Source of the DNA: Pannonibacter sp. XCT-53
GTDB taxonomy: Bacteria; Pseudomonadota; Alphaproteobacteria; Rhizobiales; Stappiaceae
Direction of reading: 5' to 3'
Assembly: GCF_009915765.1 (NCBI RefSeq)
Contig: NZ_JAABLQ010000001.1
Coordinates: forward strand, 868,001 to 932,000
DNA length: 64,000 nt
The notes beneath the pieces were generated by a model that did not search any database, had not been told where the DNA came from, and saw nothing but the letters and a program-made list of their open reading frames with translations. Shown piece after piece: positions 9,648-18,388 of the stretch (position 1 is the stretch's first letter; every line of letters begins with the position of its first letter). Both the position numbers and the translations under genes were made by a program.

Positions 9648-11171
9648 TTACGGCTTCAGCGTGACCGAGGTCAGGCCGAACAGGGAGCCCGTGGGCGAGG
9701 AGACGAAGCCGTCGACCGTCTTCTGCTGGGCGGTGTAGGTGTAGCCGGTGTAGAGCCAGATCCAGGGCGCCATTTCGGTCAGGTGCTTCTCGAACTCGGC
9801 GAAGATCACCTTGCGCTTGGCTAGATCGGTCTCGACGCGGCCCTGCTGCATCAGGCTGTCGAGCCGGTCATCGATGTAGTTGGCGACCTTCTGCAGGTTT
9901 CCGGCCTTGGTCCAGTAGCGGTTGTACATGGTGTAGGGGTCGGACCGGCCACCGTTCAGGGCCACGGCCATGTCGAAGTCACCCTTCAGCCAGGTGTCGA
10001 CATAGACATTCAGCTCCATCATCTTGATGTCGAGATTGATGCCGATTTCCTTCAGCTGCGCCTGCAGAACCTGCGCCTCGGAGGCGGCGGTGGGCGGCTC
10101 GCCGGTGGCGACGATCACGGTGGCCGAGAAGCCGTCGGCGTGGCCGGCTTCCGCCATCAGGGCCTTGGCCCTGGCGACATCCTGGCTGTAGCAGAACAGC
10201 GATGCGGGATCAGACTGGTAGGCCGGCATGGTCAGCGGACCGGTAATGCGGCCTTCGCCGAGCAGGGCGGTGTCGAGCACGTCCTGGCGGTTGACGGCGC
10301 AGGAAATGGCCTGGCGCACCTTCAGCTCGGTCATCGGCGCGCGCGACGGGTTGAGCTGCAGCACGTGATAGGCCAGCACCGGCGTGCGGTTCAGCGTCAG
10401 GCTCGGCTCGTTGGGCACGAGGGTGGCCACGAGCGGGTCGTTGATCAGGGCAAAGTCGATCTGCCTGGCGCGCAGCGAGGCGAGGATGGCGGTCTCGTCC
10501 GGCAGCACGGAAATGTCGATGCCGTCATAGGCGACCTTGCCGCCCGCCCAGTCCTTGTTGGTGGACAGGACTTCCCGGGCGTTGGGTTCCCACGTGTCGA
10601 GCTTGAACGGGCCCGAGCCGATGGCGGTGGTGCCGATGGAGCCGGCGACAATCTCGCTTGCGGGGACGACGGCGGCGTTGATGCCGGCCATCGCGGCCAG
10701 CAGCGGCACGTCCGGCTGCGACAGGTTGAAGACGACAGTCGCGTCGTCCGGCGTGTCGATGCTGGCGATCGACAGGAAGTTGGCGCGGGCCGCCGCACCG
10801 GTCTTCTCGTCCAGGAGGCGTTCGAACGAGGCCTTCACGTCGGCCGGGGTGACCCTGGCGCCGTTGTGGAACTTCGCATTGGGGTTCAGCTTGAAGGTGA
10901 GCCTGGTGCCGTTGTCGGTAAAGGCCCAGCTGTCGGCCAGCGCCGGCACGATCTCCAGCTTGTCGTCGAGGCGGACCAGCGGCTCATAGATGAGCTCGAG
11001 CAGGCGGATCGAGGAAAAGGCCGTCTGCTTGTGCGGGTCAAGGCCCGTGGCATCCTGCGACCAGGCCATGCGCAGGGTCTGCGCGCTGGCGGCGGTGGCA
11101 AAGGCGGTGGTGCCCAGCATCGCGGCGAGCGCGATCGTGGACATGAACTTCCCTGCAGTCTTCAGTTTCAC
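9648..11171 (-). CDS. Periplasmic peptide/muropeptide-binding protein (SBP_bac_5)
   Basis: Periplasmic solute-binding protein of the DppA/OppA family, 507 aa. The GTG start at 11171 is chosen because a strong GGAGGT ribosome site lies five bases upstream and a signal peptide follows at once (ending near TAASAQ). The mature protein shows TLRMAWSQDATGLDPHKQTAF, ELIYEPLVRLDD and YDGIDISVLPDETAILASLRAR. Encoded between murQ and its permeases, it most likely binds muropeptides or a MurNAc-containing ligand. This is inferred from context, since the family as a whole binds many peptides and other solutes. Confidence 0.92.
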   Translation of the reverse strand: MKLKTAGKFMSTIALAAMLGTTAFATAASAQTLRMAWSQDATGLDPHKQTAFSSIRLLELIYEPLVRLDDKLEIVPALADSWAFTDNGTRLTFKLNPNAKFHNGARVTPADVKASFERLLDEKTGAAARANFLSIASIDTPDDATVVFNLSQPDVPLLAAMAGINAAVVPASEIVAGSIGTTAIGSGPFKLDTWEPNAREVLSTNKDWAGGKVAYDGIDISVLPDETAILASLRARQIDFALINDPLVATLVPNEPSLTLNRTPVLAYHVLQLNPSRAPMTELKVRQAISCAVNRQDVLDTALLGEGRITGPLTMPAYQSDPASLFCYSQDVARAKALMAEAGHADGFSATVIVATGEPPTAASEAQVLQAQLKEIGINLDIKMMELNVYVDTWLKGDFDMAVALNGGRSDPYTMYNRYWTKAGNLQKVANYIDDRLDSLMQQGRVETDLAKRKVIFAEFEKHLTEMAPWIWLYTGYTYTAQQKTVDGFVSSPTGSLFGLTSVTLKP

Positions 11172-11244
11172 GGTGGACCTCCCTGGTCGTGCGGCAAGTG
11201 TGTCCGGGGGCGGGATCGGGGCCGATCCCGGGGCCGGATCCGGT

Positions 11245-12177
11245 TCAGGCGGCGGGTTTGGCACCCGTCTCGGTGATGGCGCGTCTGAGGACCCCGCCGG
11301 CGCGTGTCAGCGCCGTGCGGGCATCGTCGGGGCTCAATCCTGTCAACGCAATCAGGATTGCCAGTTTCACGTCGTTTTCCGTTGCATCGAGATGGGCGCG
11401 GGCCTCCGCGGGTGTGCAGCCGGTTGCTTCCATGACGATGCGCGCGGCGCGGGCCTCGAGCTTCCGGTTGCTGACAGTCAGGTCGACCATCAGGTTCTGG
11501 TAGCTCTTGCCGATGCGGATCATGCTGGCGGTGGTCAGCATGTTGAGCACCAGCTTCTGCGCGGTGCCGGACTTCATGCGGGTCGAGCCGGTCAGGATCT
11601 CCGGGCCGACGACGGGCGAGATGGCGATGTCGGCCATGGCGGCGATGGTGGAATTGGGATTGCAGGTGAGCGCGACGGTGGTCGCGCCAAGCGCTCCTGC
11701 ATGGTCCAGCGCGCCGATCACGAACGGGGTGCGGCCGCTGACCGCGATGCCGACGATCACGTCCCTGGCCGAAGCTCCAACCGATTGCAGCATGGCGCGG
11801 CCGGCTGCCGGGTCATCTTCCGCGCCCTCGACCGGATGCCTGAGGGCATGGTCGCCGCCGGCAATCAGGCCGACGACCATGCCTTCGGGCACCGAGAAGG
11901 TGGGCGGGCATTCGGAGGCGTCAAGCACGCCAAGCCGGCCGCTGGTCCCGGCGCCGATGTAGATCAGGCGCCCGCCTGCCTGGAACGCCGCGACGATGCG
12001 GTCGACGGCGCGGGTGATGGCGGGCAGCTCGCGGGCAACGGCCTCCGGCACGCCCCGGTCCTCGGCATTGATGGCGGCCAGAAGCTCCGCTGTGGACATG
12101 AGGTCGATCTCGGTGGTGCGCGGGTTGCGCGCTTCCGACACCAGACCTGCAAGTTCGGACATCAGCACCTGTTCCAT
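11245..12177 (-). CDS. murQ: N-acetylmuramic acid 6-phosphate etherase
   Basis: Cytoplasmic lyase (310 aa) that removes D-lactate from MurNAc-6-phosphate to give GlcNAc-6-phosphate. The SIS-domain signature [20 protein letters not shown] contains the catalytic glutamate region, and [10 protein letters not shown] and [18 protein letters not shown] follow. The C-terminal UBA-like helices ([15 protein letters not shown]) are present. It is the first gene of the operon that continues through the importer to anmK, and two palindromic operator candidates lie directly upstream. Confidence 0.97.
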   Translation of the reverse strand: MEQVLMSELAGLVSEARNPRTTEIDLMSTAELLAAINAEDRGVPEAVARELPAITRAVDRIVAAFQAGGRLIYIGAGTSGRLGVLDASECPPTFSVPEGMVVGLIAGGDHALRHPVEGAEDDPAAGRAMLQSVGASARDVIVGIAVSGRTPFVIGALDHAGALGATTVALTCNPNSTIAAMADIAISPVVGPEILTGSTRMKSGTAQKLVLNMLTTASMIRIGKSYQNLMVDLTVSNRKLEARAARIVMEATGCTPAEARAHLDATENDVKLAILIALTGLSPDDARTALTRAGGVLRRAITETGAKPAA

Positions 12178-12215
12178 CCGCGTCTCTCGGGATTTTCAAC
12201 GATGCGACGGTGATA

Positions 12216-12261
12216 GAATAAAAAATTCTTAACGTCAATAAATGGTGGAATTTAAAATTCC
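12216..12261. promoter_or_regulatory. Paired palindromic operator candidates upstream of murQ
   Basis: GAATAAAAAATTC (12216-12228) and the perfect palindrome GGAATTTAAAATTCC (12247-12261) share the pattern GAAT-N5-ATTC. Their centres are about 32 bp apart, close to three DNA turns. A third copy lies between the kinase and the RpiR gene. RpiR (MurR-like) binding is inferred from this co-location. Confidence 0.6.
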
Positions 12262-12325
12262 GACCGACGGTCCTGGTCAAGTCCGCCCTGACGGCGAGGC
12301 GCAGCTCGGGCGCGCCTGGCCAGTT

Positions 12326-12357
12326 CTGGTGCGGGCCAATGCGGGTGCGGGCCAGTG
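12326..12357. repeat. Short tandem repeat, 16 bp x 2
   Basis: CTGGTGCGGGCCAATG is followed directly by CGGGTGCGGGCCAGTG and then by a partial third unit. It lies in the spacer downstream of the BadF-type kinase gene. Confidence 0.6.
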
Positions 12358-12373
12358 CTGGTGGCAGGCCGCG

Positions 12374-13258
12374 TCAGCCCCCTGCAGTGGCCGGAGAGCG
12401 GGCCAGATGCAGCGCCCCGGCGACGGCGTCACCGTCGGCGGGCTTCAGCCGGCACCGGACCTCCGGGGCAACCCAGGGCTCGAGCGGAGCAGCCAGGCCG
12501 CCCAGCAACGTCAGCCGCTCGGCACCGCAGGCAAGCAGGGCGCGAGCCAGTCCGTCGATGGCCCCGGCAGCCTGCCGGATGAGGGTCCGGGCGGCGTCAT
12601 CTCCCTGATCGGCATGGGAGAGCACCTCCGGCGCAAGGGTGGCGTAGTCGGTTGCGGTGGCCCGGTCCATCCAGCCGATGATCTCCATCGGATCGCGGTT
12701 GAACCGGTCGAGCAGCGCCGCCAGCAGCGGCGTTTCCGCGATGCGGCCATCGTGGGCCCGGAGCGCCTGCTGCAGCGCCTTCAGGCCGAGATCGGCGCCG
12801 CTGCCCTCGTCGGACACCGGAAAGCCGTAGCCACCGACGCGGACATGCCGGCCGGCAAGGAAGCCCACGCCGATGGAGCCGGTGCCGACGATGACGATGG
12901 CACCATCCTGGCCGGAGTGGGCCCCGAGGCAGGCGGCGGCGGCGTCGCTGATGAAGCGGCGGCTGCGGAAGGGATTGGGCAGGGCGTTGAGGGCCTCCAG
13001 CGCGCCGCGCCGGCTGAGCCCCGCCAGACCGATGCCGGCATCCATCGTGGCGAGGGCGCTGGCGGGCAGGGCAGCCATGGCCGCCGCGCCGGCGACCGCC
13101 GTCTGGATCGACTGCCAGGCGGCGGCAATGCCGATGCGGGTCGTTGCGGGACCTGCCGAGCCCTCACCAAGGGTCCGCCCTGCGGCATCGGTGATCCGGG
13201 CGCGGCAGCCGGTGCCACCGCCATCCACACCGAGGTAGAACTGGGGCGTCGTGGTCAT
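12374..13258 (-). CDS. BadF/BadG/BcrA/BcrD-family amino-sugar kinase (GlcNAc/MurNAc kinase-like)
   Basis: Cytoplasmic ATP-dependent kinase of the ASKHA fold, 294 aa. The phosphate-1 motif is YLGVDGGGTGCRARI, followed by GLAGLSR, IVGTGSIGVGF and GYGFPVSDEGSGADLG, which match bacterial N-acetylglucosamine kinases. Clostridial MurK of the same family phosphorylates both MurNAc and GlcNAc, so a salvage role is reasonable here. The start at 13258 (MTTTPQF) fits family length; alternatives at 13285 and 13375 exist, but the last would overlap the operator region. It is read toward murQ and is divergent from the RpiR regulator. Confidence 0.88.
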   Translation of the reverse strand: MTTTPQFYLGVDGGGTGCRARITDAAGRTLGEGSAGPATTRIGIAAAWQSIQTAVAGAAAMAALPASALATMDAGIGLAGLSRRGALEALNALPNPFRSRRFISDAAAACLGAHSGQDGAIVIVGTGSIGVGFLAGRHVRVGGYGFPVSDEGSGADLGLKALQQALRAHDGRIAETPLLAALLDRFNRDPMEIIGWMDRATATDYATLAPEVLSHADQGDDAARTLIRQAAGAIDGLARALLACGAERLTLLGGLAAPLEPWVAPEVRCRLKPADGDAVAGALHLARSPATAGG

Positions 13259-13396
13259 GTCGTGTTCAAGATCCGGGCTGGGCATGGCGACCGGCAAGCG
13301 GGCCACGGCCACAGGAGGGCGCGGGGAGGGACCGGCACGGCGCGCAGCACTGGCCGTCTGGTTCCTTTCCATCATTCCATTGTTGTAAGGAATTTG

Positions 13397-13411
13397 GAAT
13401 AATAAATTCCG
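13397..13411. promoter_or_regulatory. Palindromic operator candidate between kinase and RpiR genes
   Basis: GGAATAATAAATTCC has the same GGAAT-N5-ATTCC form as the site upstream of murQ. Further ATTCC (13374-13378) and GGAAT (13390-13394) half-sites lie next to it. It sits in the divergent spacer, so one site could control both directions. Confidence 0.6.
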
Positions 13412-13567
13412 GACGCAGGCAGGGGCCTGACCGTCAAGGGGCGCGCGGTTGCCGGCGCGGCCGTTGCCGGCGGTGCTTGCGCGTCTTGCTGGCGACCGGC
13501 TCCCCGGGCCGCTTGCGTCGTGGCGCGGGACTGGTCCCGTGTGTCAGTCCTGGAAGGTGTCGCGCGC

Positions 13568-14416
13568 ATGTCCGTGCTCAAGATCATCAGTGCCAAGCTC
13601 GGGTCCATGACCTCGGCCGACCGGCAGATCGGCCAGTTCATCGTCGACCGGCCGGACGAAATGCTGACCATGTCCTCGGCCGCCCTGGCGGAGGCGACCG
13701 GGCGCAGCCAGTCCAGCGTTGTCAAGTTCAGCCAGAAGCTGGGCTATGCCGGCTATCAGGAGCTGAAGCTCGCTGTCAGCAAGGCCAAGGCACAGGAATG
13801 GCAGGTGCCGCCCGGCATGATCCATGCCACGATCGAGGTCGGCGACAGCTATCTCGCCATCCTGCAGAAGCTGATTTCCAGCAAGGTCATGTCGATGCAG
13901 CAGACCGTGGCCGCCAACGAGGAGCCGACCATCGGCCGGGCGCTGGAGGCGCTTGATGGGGCGCGTCGCATCTTCATGGCCGGCGTTGGCGCCTCGTCGC
14001 TGGTGGCGCGGGACTTCTCCTACAAGCTCCTGAAGATCGGGCGCGTGGTGATCCACGACAGCGACAGCCATGTCCAGATCGCCAACGTGTCGACCCTCGA
14101 TGCCCGGGACGTGCTGTTTGCGCTGTCCTACTCGGGCACCAGTCACGAGACGCTGAAGATCGCCCGCCTTGCCCGTCAGCGTGGGGCAACGGTGATCACG
14201 CTGACCGGCTTGCAGCCCAACCCGCTGGCGGAGCTTGCCGACATTCGCCTCAACACCATCGCCGACGAGGAGCGGGTCCGGTCGTCGGCCATCACCTCGC
14301 GCGATGCGCAGCTGATGCTCACGGACCTTTTGTTCCTGCTGCTTGTCCAGCGCCAGCCGACGGCGCAGGAGTTCATCCACGCCAGCGAGGACGCGGTGTC
14401 CGTCCTCAAGCTCTGA
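13568..14416 (+). CDS. RpiR/MurR-family transcriptional regulator (HTH_6 + SIS)
   Basis: DNA-binding regulator of 282 aa. The N-terminal HTH_6 domain (about residues 1-80) shows LTMSSAALAEATGRSQSSVVKF with the recognition helix, then KLGYAGYQELKLAV. The C-terminal SIS sugar-phosphate domain shows RIFMAGVGASSLVARDFSYKL and YSGTSHETLKIARLA. The ATG follows a GGAAGG ribosome site by about ten bases, which decides against the upstream GTG at 13520. It is divergent from the amino-sugar kinase and likely controls the murQ operon in response to an amino-sugar phosphate, as MurR does in E. coli. Confidence 0.92.
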   Translation: MSVLKIISAKLGSMTSADRQIGQFIVDRPDEMLTMSSAALAEATGRSQSSVVKFSQKLGYAGYQELKLAVSKAKAQEWQVPPGMIHATIEVGDSYLAILQKLISSKVMSMQQTVAANEEPTIGRALEALDGARRIFMAGVGASSLVARDFSYKLLKIGRVVIHDSDSHVQIANVSTLDARDVLFALSYSGTSHETLKIARLARQRGATVITLTGLQPNPLAELADIRLNTIADEERVRSSAITSRDAQLMLTDLLFLLLVQRQPTAQEFIHASEDAVSVLKL

Positions 14417-14434
14417 CCGGCCCGCTCTGACCTG

Positions 14435-14494
14435 CCAGCTCCGGCCGGCCAGCTCCGGCCGGCCAGATCAGGCCAGCCAGCTCCGACCGACCAG
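14435..14494. repeat. Tandem repeat, 14 bp x 4, between convergent genes
   Basis: Units CCAGCTCCGGCCGG (twice, identical), CCAGATCAGGCCAG and CCAGCTCCGACCGA follow without gaps, ending in CCAG. The array fills most of the spacer between the RpiR gene and glucokinase. Confidence 0.8.
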
Positions 14495-14504
14495 TGCGCC
14501 GCGC

Positions 14505-15464
14505 TCACATGCGTGCGGCGCAGCCGGCGAGGGCGGCGAAGTCGTCGTCGAGCAGATAGACCGGGATGGCGGACACAAGACCGGTCTGCCGGCCCTTGGC
14601 GCGGAAGGCGGCGAGGAATTCCGGCTCCGACAGGAACGGCTGCAGGCTGCGGGCAACGCCGCCCGTCAGATAGACGCCGCCCAGGGCCATGAACACGAGG
14701 GCGATGTCGCCAGCGACGCGGCCGAGGATGTCCATCCAGGCCCTCGCGGTGGCAACCGAGAGCGGGTCGGTTCCGGCCCGCGCGGCCGCAGCGATCTCGG
14801 CCGGCGCCAGCGGGCCCGGCACCTGTCCGGCCTCAAGGCAATGCCATTCGTAGACTTCCCGCAGACCCGAACCGGACAGCGCACGTTCCACCGACGCCCG
14901 GCCGCGGCCACGGGCAAGGTAGTCGCGCAGCGACAGGTGCCGGGCCGTTTCGACCGGCAGGGTCATGTGCCCGCATTCCCCCGTTCCGACCGTGCCCTGG
15001 CCACCGTTGCGCGGCGGATAGAGGGCGGCGGCATTGAACCCCGTTCCCGCGCCCACCACCACGCGGGTGCCGTTGGCCGGGGGGCGCTGGGCCGGGATCT
15101 GCACCGGCACGAGCCGGCCCTCGTTGAGGTTTTCCAGCGAATGGGCGAGCGCCTCGAAATCGTTGAGGAACTCCACGCGGGCATCACCGAGCAGACGCGA
15201 GAGGGAGCCTGCCTCGAGGATCCAGTCGTGGTTGGTCATCTCGATGCGGGTGCCGGAAATCGGCGCGGCAATCGCCAGCACCGCCGAGCCGCAGCGCGGC
15301 TTTCCGGTCTCCGACAGATAGGCGCCGATGGCGGCTTCCGGCGTCTCGTAGTCGGCGTTGCGGTAGCGCACGATCGTGTCCTCGCGCACGCGGCCGTTTT
15401 CGACCAGCGCGAGACGGGTGTTGGTGCCGCCGATGTCGGCGGCCAGTCCGAGGGCGAGGCTCAT
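14505..15464 (-). CDS. glk: Glucokinase
   Basis: Cytoplasmic hexokinase of the bacterial Glk family (319 aa), giving glucose-6-phosphate from glucose and ATP. Motifs: phosphate loop AADIGGTNTRLALVE at the N-terminus, LNDFEALAHSL with the catalytic aspartate region, VVVGAGTGFNAAAL and ECGHMTLP. It overlaps the upstream sugar-ABC ATPase gene by 4 bp, so it is expressed with the importer and probably phosphorylates the imported sugar or its hydrolysis product. It is the last gene of that operon. Confidence 0.93.
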   Translation of the reverse strand: MSLALGLAADIGGTNTRLALVENGRVREDTIVRYRNADYETPEAAIGAYLSETGKPRCGSAVLAIAAPISGTRIEMTNHDWILEAGSLSRLLGDARVEFLNDFEALAHSLENLNEGRLVPVQIPAQRPPANGTRVVVGAGTGFNAAALYPPRNGGQGTVGTGECGHMTLPVETARHLSLRDYLARGRGRASVERALSGSGLREVYEWHCLEAGQVPGPLAPAEIAAAARAGTDPLSVATARAWMDILGRVAGDIALVFMALGGVYLTGGVARSLQPFLSEPEFLAAFRAKGRQTGLVSAIPVYLLDDDFAALAGCAARM

Positions 15465-16576
15465 AGGCGTTTTCCAGAGTGCGGGTCGAAGTAGGAGATC
15501 TTCGAGAGATTGAAGGAAAGGGGCACGATCTCGCCGGCGGTGACCGTGGCATCGCCCGACAGGCGCGCGATTGCCTCCGTGCCGCCCAGCGTGATGACCG
15601 CGTAGGTATCGGCACCGGCGGGCTCGACCACGTCGAGCAGACAGGCGGCGCGCTGGATCAGTCGGCCATCCGCCTGGTCGTTGTCGGTGATGGCCTCGGG
15701 GCGCAGGCCCACAATCAGGTCCGCAGGGCTTTCGGGCAGCAGCGTTGGTGCATTGCCGTAATCGGTGAGCACCAGCGGCTGGCCACCGGCCGTTGCGATC
15801 TCGATGCGGATCGCGCCGTCCTGCCGGCTGACCTTGGCCGGCATCAGGTTCATGGCCGGTGCGCCCATGAAGTCGGCGACGAAGGTATTGACCGGCGTGT
15901 CGTAGATTTCCCTGGGCGTGCCGATCTGCTGCACCACGCCGTCCTTCATGACGACGATGCGGGTGGCGAGCGTCATCGCCTCGATCTGGTCATGCGTGAC
16001 ATAGATGATCGAGGCACCGGTGGCCTGGTGCATGCGCTTGATCTCGGTGCGCATGGTGACACGCAGCTTGGCATCGAGATTGGACAGCGGCTCGTCGAAC
16101 AGGAACAGCTTCGGCTCGCGCACCAGCGCGCGTCCCATGGCGACACGCTGGCGCTGGCCGCCGGAGAGTTCGGCCGGCTTGCGGTCGAGGAGATGGCCGA
16201 TCTTCAGCATCTCGGCCACCTCGCGCACCCTGGCGTCGCGCTCGCTGTCGGAGACCTTGCGCACCTCGAGGCCGAAGCCGATGTTGCGGCCGACCGTCAT
16301 GTTGGGGAACAGGGCGTAGGACTGGAACACCATGGCGATGTCGCGGCTGGCCGGTTCCGCGTGGGTGCGGTCCTCGCCGGCGATGCGGATGGAGCCAGAG
16401 GTGACGTCCGACAGGCCGGCGATGCAGCCGAGCAGGGTGGACTTGCCGCAGCCCGACGGGCCGACAAGCACGAGGAAATCGCCCGGCTGCATGGCGACAT
16501 TGATGTCCTTGAGGACATGCACGTCGCCGTAGCGCTTTTCGAGCCGTTCGACGGACAGGATGGAATGTGCCGACAT
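15461..16576 (-). CDS. Sugar ABC transporter ATP-binding protein (UgpC/MalK type)
   Basis: ATPase subunit (371 aa) of a carbohydrate importer. Walker A VGPSGCGKSTLLG, signature LSGGQRQRVAMGRAL and Walker B KLFLFDEPLSNLDAKLR are followed by the C-terminal TOBE/OB regulatory domain (from about residue 240, with VGLRPEAI). The start MSAHSILSVERLEKRYGD at 16576 is chosen; the longer frame overlaps the permease gene. It serves the permeases at 16629-18358. Confidence 0.95.
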   Translation of the reverse strand: MSAHSILSVERLEKRYGDVHVLKDINVAMQPGDFLVLVGPSGCGKSTLLGCIAGLSDVTSGSIRIAGEDRTHAEPASRDIAMVFQSYALFPNMTVGRNIGFGLEVRKVSDSERDARVREVAEMLKIGHLLDRKPAELSGGQRQRVAMGRALVREPKLFLFDEPLSNLDAKLRVTMRTEIKRMHQATGASIIYVTHDQIEAMTLATRIVVMKDGVVQQIGTPREIYDTPVNTFVADFMGAPAMNLMPAKVSRQDGAIRIEIATAGGQPLVLTDYGNAPTLLPESPADLIVGLRPEAITDNDQADGRLIQRAACLLDVVEPAGADTYAVITLGGTEAIARLSGDATVTAGEIVPLSFNLSKISYFDPHSGKRL

Positions 16577-16628
16577 GGCAGTGTTTGACCTTTCGATCCG
16601 GAGCCCCGGTGCGCGAAGCGCGTGTCGC

Positions 16629-17468
16629 TCAGCCCTTGACGGAGCCGGCGACAAGTCCCGAGACGATGAATTTCTGGAAGCAGATGGCGAGGAGGGCAGG
16701 GGGCAGCGTGGCCATGACCCCGACCGAGGCAATGACGCCATAGTCGGTGACGCGGCCGGCCGCGAAGTCGGCGATGGCCACCGGCAAGGTCTTTGCCGTC
16801 AGGTCGTTGGTGAAGATGAGGGCGTAGAAGAACTCGTCCCAGGCGACCAGGAAGGACAGCATGGCCGTCGCCGCGATGGCCGGCAGCGCGAGCGGCAGCA
16901 CCACCACGCGCAGGGTGAAGCTGGTGGATGCCCCCTCCATGAAGGCGGCCTGTTCCACCTCCACCGGCAACACGTCGATGTTGGCCTTCATCAGCCAGAT
17001 GGCGAAGGGCAGCAGCATGGCCGTGTAGACGATCACCAGCGTCACCTTGCTGTTCAGCAGCCCGAGCCCCGAAAAGGCGGTGTAGAGCGGCAGGACATAG
17101 GTGATCGGCGGCATCATGATCGTCGCCAGGAACGCAAAGAGCAGCACCATCGGCGCGCGGCGGCGCGAGAAGGAATAGGCTGCCGGTACGGCCAGCAGCA
17201 GGGCCAGCGCGGTTGCAGCTCCAGCGACGAGGACCGAGTTGCGCAAGGCGCTGAGGAAGCGTTCGCCCGCGCCGCTTTCCAGGTCGAACAGGGCCTGATA
17301 GCGGCTGAAGTCGACCTCGGACGGGATCCAGCGCAAGGGCACTTCGGTCAGGTCCGCGGGGGCGCTGATGCTCATGTGGGCAAGCCAGATGAGCGGAGCG
17401 GTGGTGAACAGGGCGACCGCAAGGGCTGCGAGATAAAGAAGCACGGAGTGCAGGGGCTTGCGTCTCAT
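16629..17468 (-). CDS. Sugar ABC transporter permease (MalG/UgpE type)
   Basis: Inner-membrane permease (279 aa) of the CUT1 family. It begins MRRKPLHSVLLYLAALAVALF, has several membrane spans, and carries the EAA motif as EAA-like QAAFMEGASTSFTLRVVVLPLALP. The C-terminus (FIVSGLVAGSVKG) is typical of CUT1 MalG-like subunits. It overlaps the upstream MalF-type gene by 4 bp. Confidence 0.95.
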   Translation of the reverse strand: MRRKPLHSVLLYLAALAVALFTTAPLIWLAHMSISAPADLTEVPLRWIPSEVDFSRYQALFDLESGAGERFLSALRNSVLVAGAATALALLLAVPAAYSFSRRRAPMVLLFAFLATIMMPPITYVLPLYTAFSGLGLLNSKVTLVIVYTAMLLPFAIWLMKANIDVLPVEVEQAAFMEGASTSFTLRVVVLPLALPAIAATAMLSFLVAWDEFFYALIFTNDLTAKTLPVAIADFAAGRVTDYGVIASVGVMATLPPALLAICFQKFIVSGLVAGSVKG

Positions 17469-18358
17469 GCCCGTCCTCCCTGGTCCTGACGGCGGGCGGC
17501 GGCGTAATAGGCAAGGATGAGCACCGCGCTGATGCCGGCAATGAGCACGGCATAGGAGGCGCCGCTGCCGCTGCGCAGGTAGTTGAAGTATTCCTGGTAG
17601 ACGTAGAAGCTCGCGGTCTTGGTGCTGTCGGCAGGTCCGCCGCCCGTCATCGCATAGACGATGTCAAAGACGCGGAAGGCCTCGATGGTGCGCAGCACGA
17701 CCACCACCAGCAGCGGTCCGGCAATCCAGGGCAGGGTGATCGCGCAGAACCGCTTCCAGGGTCCGGCCCCCTCGATGGCCGCAGCCTTCAGGAGATCCCC
17801 CGGCACGGTCTGCAAGGCGGCGAGCGCCACATAGACCACCAGCGGGAAATTCTTCCAGACGTCGGCGAGGATGACCATGTTGAGGGCAAGGGCCGGGCTG
17901 CCGATCCAGCTCTGGTAGCTCGAGATGAAGCCGAGCTGGAACAGGAGCGAGTTCAGCGCGCCATATTCGGGGTGGTAGATCAGCCGCCAGGCGACCGCAT
18001 TGACGATCGTCGGCACGGCCCAGGGCAGGATGATCAGGGCCCGCAGCAGCGTGCGGCCGCGGAACTCCTGGTTCAGGAGCAGCGCGATGGCAATGCCGAG
18101 CGCCACCTCCAGCCCGACGGAGACCCCGGTAAAATACAGGGTGCGCCACAGCGCGTCCTGAAAGTCCGGGTCCGTCAGGGCGTAGATGTAGTTTTCCAGT
18201 CCGATCAGGTTCACCGGCGTTGCGATCGCCGTGATCTTTGCATCGGTGAAACTGAGCCAGAGCGTGTTGACCAGCGGCGCCAGGGTAATCACCCCGAGCA
18301 CCGCCATGGCCGGCACCAGCAACATCCATTTTTCACGTATCTGGCGCCGGCCAAACAT
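17465..18358 (-). CDS. Sugar ABC transporter permease (MalF/UgpA type)
   Basis: Inner-membrane permease (297 aa) of the CUT1 family. The first helix WMLLVPAMAVLGVITLAPLVNTLWLSF and the domain LNQEFRGRTLLRALIILPWAVP are typical. The EAA loop is LLKAAAIEGAGPWKRFCAITLPWIAGPL. It pairs with the MalG-type protein and is preceded 30 bases upstream by the binding-protein gene. Confidence 0.95.
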   Translation of the reverse strand: MFGRRQIREKWMLLVPAMAVLGVITLAPLVNTLWLSFTDAKITAIATPVNLIGLENYIYALTDPDFQDALWRTLYFTGVSVGLEVALGIAIALLLNQEFRGRTLLRALIILPWAVPTIVNAVAWRLIYHPEYGALNSLLFQLGFISSYQSWIGSPALALNMVILADVWKNFPLVVYVALAALQTVPGDLLKAAAIEGAGPWKRFCAITLPWIAGPLLVVVVLRTIEAFRVFDIVYAMTGGGPADSTKTASFYVYQEYFNYLRSGSGASYAVLIAGISAVLILAYYAAARRQDQGGRA

Positions 18359-18388
18359 CGGTCAGTCTTCCCCTGGTCTACGGCACAC

